The notes under the pieces are model-generated. The model worked only from the letters and a program-made list of their open reading frames with translations, was not told the DNA's origin and searched no databases. A program made the position numbers and the translations under genes. From assembly GCF_036408855.1 (NCBI RefSeq), contig NZ_JAZGJQ010000002.1, forward strand, positions 186,001 to 250,000: a stretch of DNA of 64,000 nucleotides. The letters are read 5' to 3'. The DNA is from Olsenella_K absiana. GTDB taxonomy: Bacteria > Actinomycetota > Coriobacteriia > Coriobacteriales > Atopobiaceae. Below, in pieces: positions 61,327-64,000 of this stretch (within the stretch, counting starts at the first letter, position 1; each line of letters opens with the position of its first letter).

Positions 61327-62106
61327 CTAGCGCGCCCCGCCCTCGGCCAGCCAGATCAGCCTGATGCCGCGCAGGGTGAGGTCGTCGTCGACGGCGTCGA
61401 AGAGCTCCGTCGCGCGGGCCACGGTCCTGGCCAGGCCACCGGTGCCCACCACCTTGGCCCCCTCGATCGAGAGCTCCGCCTTGATGCGCGCGACCAGGCC
61501 CTCCGCCTGCGCCGCCGCACCCACGACCAGGCCCGACTGCACCGCCTCCGCAGTCGTCGCGCCGAGCGTGCGGCCGGGGGCCTCCACGGGCACGCTCGCG
61601 AGCTTGGCCGCCCGCTCGAAGAGGGCGGCCGCGGAGAGCATGAGGCCCGGCGAGATGACGCCGCCGCGGTAGGCGCCCGAGGCGTCCACCACGTCGATGT
61701 TGGTCGCCGTCCCGAAGTCGACGACGATGACCGGGTCGCCGTAGGCCTCGCGCGCGGCGACGGCGTTGGCGACGCGGTCCGCGCCGAGGGTCGTCGGGTC
61801 GGGCATGTCCACGCGCATGCCCGCGGTCGTGCCCGGGCCCACGAGCAGCGGCGCCGAGCCGAGAAGGCGCTCGAGGCAGCGCGACCACGCCCTGCTCAGC
61901 ACGGGGACGACGCTCGCCACGCCGGCGTCCGTGACGTCCGCGCGCCCGAAGCCGTCCATCGCCAGGAAGCCGAGGATCTTCTCGCGCAGCTCGTCGGCCG
62001 TGTCCGTGCGGCCCGTCGCCATCCTCCAGCCGTGGCGGAAGGCGCCCTCGGCGTCGTAGAGGCCGATGGTCGTCTGGGTGTTGCCCACGTCGATGGCAAG
62101 AAACAT
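61327..62106 (-). CDS. coaX: type III pantothenate kinase
   Basis: First step of coenzyme A synthesis; ASKHA kinase of 259 residues. Motifs are AIDVGNTQTTIGLYD (phosphate 1), GADRVANAVAA with the conserved Asp-Arg, and VDFGTATNIDVV. GGVISPGLMLSAAAL is the usual dimer-interface helix start. I start at ATG 62106 with GGGGAGGC upstream. It is convergent with the biotin-ligase-like gene and divergent from xth. Confidence 0.95.
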   Translation of the reverse strand: MFLAIDVGNTQTTIGLYDAEGAFRHGWRMATGRTDTADELREKILGFLAMDGFGRADVTDAGVASVVPVLSRAWSRCLERLLGSAPLLVGPGTTAGMRVDMPDPTTLGADRVANAVAAREAYGDPVIVVDFGTATNIDVVDASGAYRGGVISPGLMLSAAALFERAAKLASVPVEAPGRTLGATTAEAVQSGLVVGAAAQAEGLVARIKAELSIEGAKVVGTGGLARTVARATELFDAVDDDLTLRGIRLIWLAEGGAR

Positions 62107-62270
62107 GCGAGCCTCCCCGCGCTCGTCGGTCAGAGGGCCCCACGGGCCAACAGCTATACTACTGTTTCGCGCTCGCGCGAGGCGGCGCGGGGCGCTGCCG
62201 GCCACGGGCCGGGCGGGCGCCGGAAGGGACGTCTAGACCACGGGGCGCGGCCCCGAGGATGCGAGGTTCG

Positions 62271-63125
62271 ATGACCACCGAGGATGCGGCCGGCGAGACG
62301 CTGGCCACGGCAGGCGCAAAGGGCGGCGTCGCGGGTGCGGCGCGCGAGCTCAGGCTCGTCTCCTGGAACGTGAACGGCCTGCGCGCCGTGATGAAGAAGA
62401 CCCCGAGCTTCGTCGACGTGGTCTCAGAGACGGACGCCGACGTCTTCGCCATCCAGGAGACCAAGCTCCAGGAGGACCAGGCCGCCAAGCTCGGCCTCGA
62501 GGAGACGCTGCCCGGCTACGTGCAGACGTGGAGCTACGCCGAGCGCAAGGGCTACTCCGGCACCGCGGTCTTCAGCCGCGAGGAGCCGCTGCAGGTCGTG
62601 CGCGAGACGGGCTGCGAGTTCGCAGACGACGAGGGCCGCGTGTGCGCGCTCGAGTTCGGCAGCTACTGGTTCGTGAACGTCTACACGCCCAACGCCAAGC
62701 AGGGCCTGCTCAGGCTCGACGAGCGCCAGGTCTGGGACGCGCGCTTCCGCGACTTCCTCAAGGAGCTCGAGCGCGACAAGCCGGTCGTGACCTGCGGCGA
62801 CTTCAACGTCGCGCACGAGGAGATCGACCTCAAGAACCCCAAGAGCAACCGCGGCAACGCGGGCTTCTCCGACGAGGAGCGCGCCGACTTCACGCAGCTC
62901 CTGGACGCGGGCTTCACCGACACCTTCCGCAGCCGCCACCCCGGCCTCGAGGGCGCCTACAGCTGGTGGAGCTACCGCTTCCACGCGCGCGAGAAGAACG
63001 CGGGTTGGCGAATCGACTACTTCCTCGTGTCGGACTCGATCGCCGACCGCGTGCGGGGGGCCTCGATCCTCTCCGAGGTCTTCGGATCGGACCACTGCCC
63101 CGTCGAGCTCGCGATCGAGCTCTAG
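62271..63125 (+). CDS. xth: exodeoxyribonuclease III
   Basis: AP endonuclease and 3'-5' exonuclease of base-excision repair; 284 residues. The metal and catalytic motifs are SWNVNGLRA, QETKLQED, GDFNVAHEEIDLKNPKSN and SDHCPVELAI. The first 29 residues are an Ala/Gly-rich extension. I use ATG 62271, with GCGAGG six bases before it; an ATG 12 bases earlier sits on top of its only site. It is single and ends at a hairpin shared with the convergent aminotransferase gene. Confidence 0.95.
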   Translation: MTTEDAAGETLATAGAKGGVAGAARELRLVSWNVNGLRAVMKKTPSFVDVVSETDADVFAIQETKLQEDQAAKLGLEETLPGYVQTWSYAERKGYSGTAVFSREEPLQVVRETGCEFADDEGRVCALEFGSYWFVNVYTPNAKQGLLRLDERQVWDARFRDFLKELERDKPVVTCGDFNVAHEEIDLKNPKSNRGNAGFSDEERADFTQLLDAGFTDTFRSRHPGLEGAYSWWSYRFHAREKNAGWRIDYFLVSDSIADRVRGASILSEVFGSDHCPVELAIEL

Positions 63126-63168
63126 CCGGGCCGGCGGCCGGCGCCGGCGCGGCGGGCGCCGGCCCGGC
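63125..63168. terminator. bidirectional hairpin between xth and the aminotransferase gene
   Basis: GCCGGGCCGGCG (63125-63136) and CGCCGGCCCGGC (63157-63168) form a perfect 12-base stem beginning at the last base of the xth stop and ending just past the aminotransferase stop. Confidence 0.7.
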
Positions 63169-63173
63169 AGGCG

Positions 63174-64000
63174 CTAGGCCCCGTAGCTCTCCTTGAGCTT
63201 GCGCCAGGCGGGCATGGAGCCGACGATCGTGTCGAAGCTCACGCAGTAGCCCACGCGCACCCAGCCGTGGCAGCCGAAGGAGTCGGACGGCACGGGCAGC
63301 AGCTCCAGCGAGCGGGCGCGCTCGAAGAACGCGTTCTCGTCGGGCTCGAGCGCCTTGACCCACAGGTAGAAGGCGCCCTGGGGCTCCACGTACTCGTAGC
63401 CCAGCTCGGAGAGGCCGTCGGTCAGGGCCTTGCGGTTCCTCTCGTAGGCGGCGATGTCGGTCGGCTCGTCCACGCAGTCGACCAGCACGCGCTGGAAGAG
63501 CGCCGGCGCGCAGACGAAGCCGAGCTTGCGGCCAGCCCCCGCGACGGCGAAGACGAGGTCGTCGTGGTCGGGGTTGGTGTTGGGCACGAGCACCCAGCCG
63601 ATGCGCTCGCCCGGCAGGCTCAGCGACTTGGAGTAGCTGTAGCAGACGATGGTCGCGTCGTAGATCGAGGGCACCCACGGCACCTCGACACCGGCGTAGG
63701 CGATCTCCCGGTACGGCTCGTCGGAGATCAGGTAGACGGGGTGGCCGAACTCACGGGACTTCTCGCGCAGGACGGCCGCCAGCTCCTCCAGGTTCTGGCG
63801 CGAGTAGACCGAGCCCACGGGGTTGTTGGGCGAGTTCACGAGGACCGCGACGGTACGCTCGTTGATCGCCTGCGCCATCGCGGCGACGTCGATCTGGAAG
63901 GTGTCCGCGTCGGCCATGACCTCGACGCAGCGTGCCCCCGCGTTCTCGATGAAGACCTTGTACTCGGGGAAGTACGGCGCCACGACGCAGACCTCCTGGC
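63174..64000 (-). CDS. class I/II PLP aminotransferase, 5' end outside the window
   Basis: About 275 C-terminal residues of a fold-type I aminotransferase. VNSPNNPVGSVYS carries the PLP-ring Asn, ISDEPYREIAY the conserved Asp and Tyr, and SYSKSLSLPGERIGW the PLP Lys. The last Arg that binds the substrate carboxylate is likely in GWVRVGYC. The frame runs off the right edge, so the start is missing. Close to the MalY/PatB and aspartate-type group; substrate cannot be set. Confidence 0.93.
   Translation of the reverse strand, partial: QEVCVVAPYFPEYKVFIENAGARCVEVMADADTFQIDVAAMAQAINERTVAVLVNSPNNPVGSVYSRQNLEELAAVLREKSREFGHPVYLISDEPYREIAYAGVEVPWVPSIYDATIVCYSYSKSLSLPGERIGWVLVPNTNPDHDDLVFAVAGAGRKLGFVCAPALFQRVLVDCVDEPTDIAAYERNRKALTDGLSELGYEYVEPQGAFYLWVKALEPDENAFFERARSLELLPVPSDSFGCHGWVRVGYCVSFDTIVGSMPAWRKLKESYGA

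Noticed and set aside
1..64000. CRISPR arrays, insertion sequences, prophage genes, attachment sites and rRNA genes.
   Set aside because: No regularly spaced repeats, transposase or integrase motifs, or rRNA sequences were seen. The single tRNA-Gln shows no duplicated 3' end.

Overview
The window is a 64 kb stretch of a high-GC (roughly 70 percent by eye), gene-dense actinobacterial chromosome. GTG and TTG-like alternative starts, strong GGAGG ribosome binding sites and GC-rich hairpins between genes are all visible. A 1,600-residue double 2-hydroxyacyl-CoA dehydratase activase, long-form PurL, a cysK-cysE pair and an ECF riboflavin transporter suggest an anaerobic Coriobacteriia (Olsenella/Atopobiaceae-like). 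That placement is inference; there is no rRNA in the window.

Layout. 1-12 kb: peptidase T, the giant activase with its own TetR regulator and two abutting operators, a NADAR-SseB fusion, an OsmC protein, galactose mutarotase and a UPF0210 protein. 12-22 kb: a subtilisin-like lipoprotein, cysE, cysK with a likely operator, murB, an FMN riboswitch driving ribU, then a fused ECF ATPase and ecfT, and a transglutaminase-like protein. 22-34 kb: purL, then a three-gene accessory module (TerB-N/TerB-C protein, BrxD-like P-loop ATPase, Lhr-like helicase) with a LexA-like box inside it, then a U32 family protein. 34-41 kb: a small Cys-cluster protein, galE, a polyprenyl synthase, a peptidoglycan-binding protein, tRNA-Gln, a glutaredoxin-like protein, glmU and prs. 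41-52 kb: an L-arabinose locus (lacI, binding protein, permease, ATPase, permease, araA, FGGY kinase, galM) ending beside a decayed membrane-protein fragment. 52-64 kb: azlCD, a HAD phosphatase, recQ, an extended ribosomal protein L31, a patatin, a sirtuin, a folP-folK fusion, a biotin-ligase-like protein, coaX, xth and a class I/II aminotransferase cut by the right edge.

How the genes work together. Most are housekeeping. The arabinose locus is a complete uptake and early catabolism unit except that no araD is present; two matching 26-bp palindromes exactly 250 bp apart lie between lacI and the transporter. The riboflavin locus pairs a riboswitch-controlled S component with a full ECF module. 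The best candidate for an undescribed system is the TerB / BrxD-like ATPase / helicase trio. It has BREX-type motor parts but no BREX methylase, phosphatase or protease, and its ATPase-helicase half sits behind a GAAC-N4-GTTC box, which suggests induction by DNA damage. A second, genome-scale signal is a recurrent octamer, CCTTCTCG, seen about 33 times on both strands, in coding and intergenic DNA.
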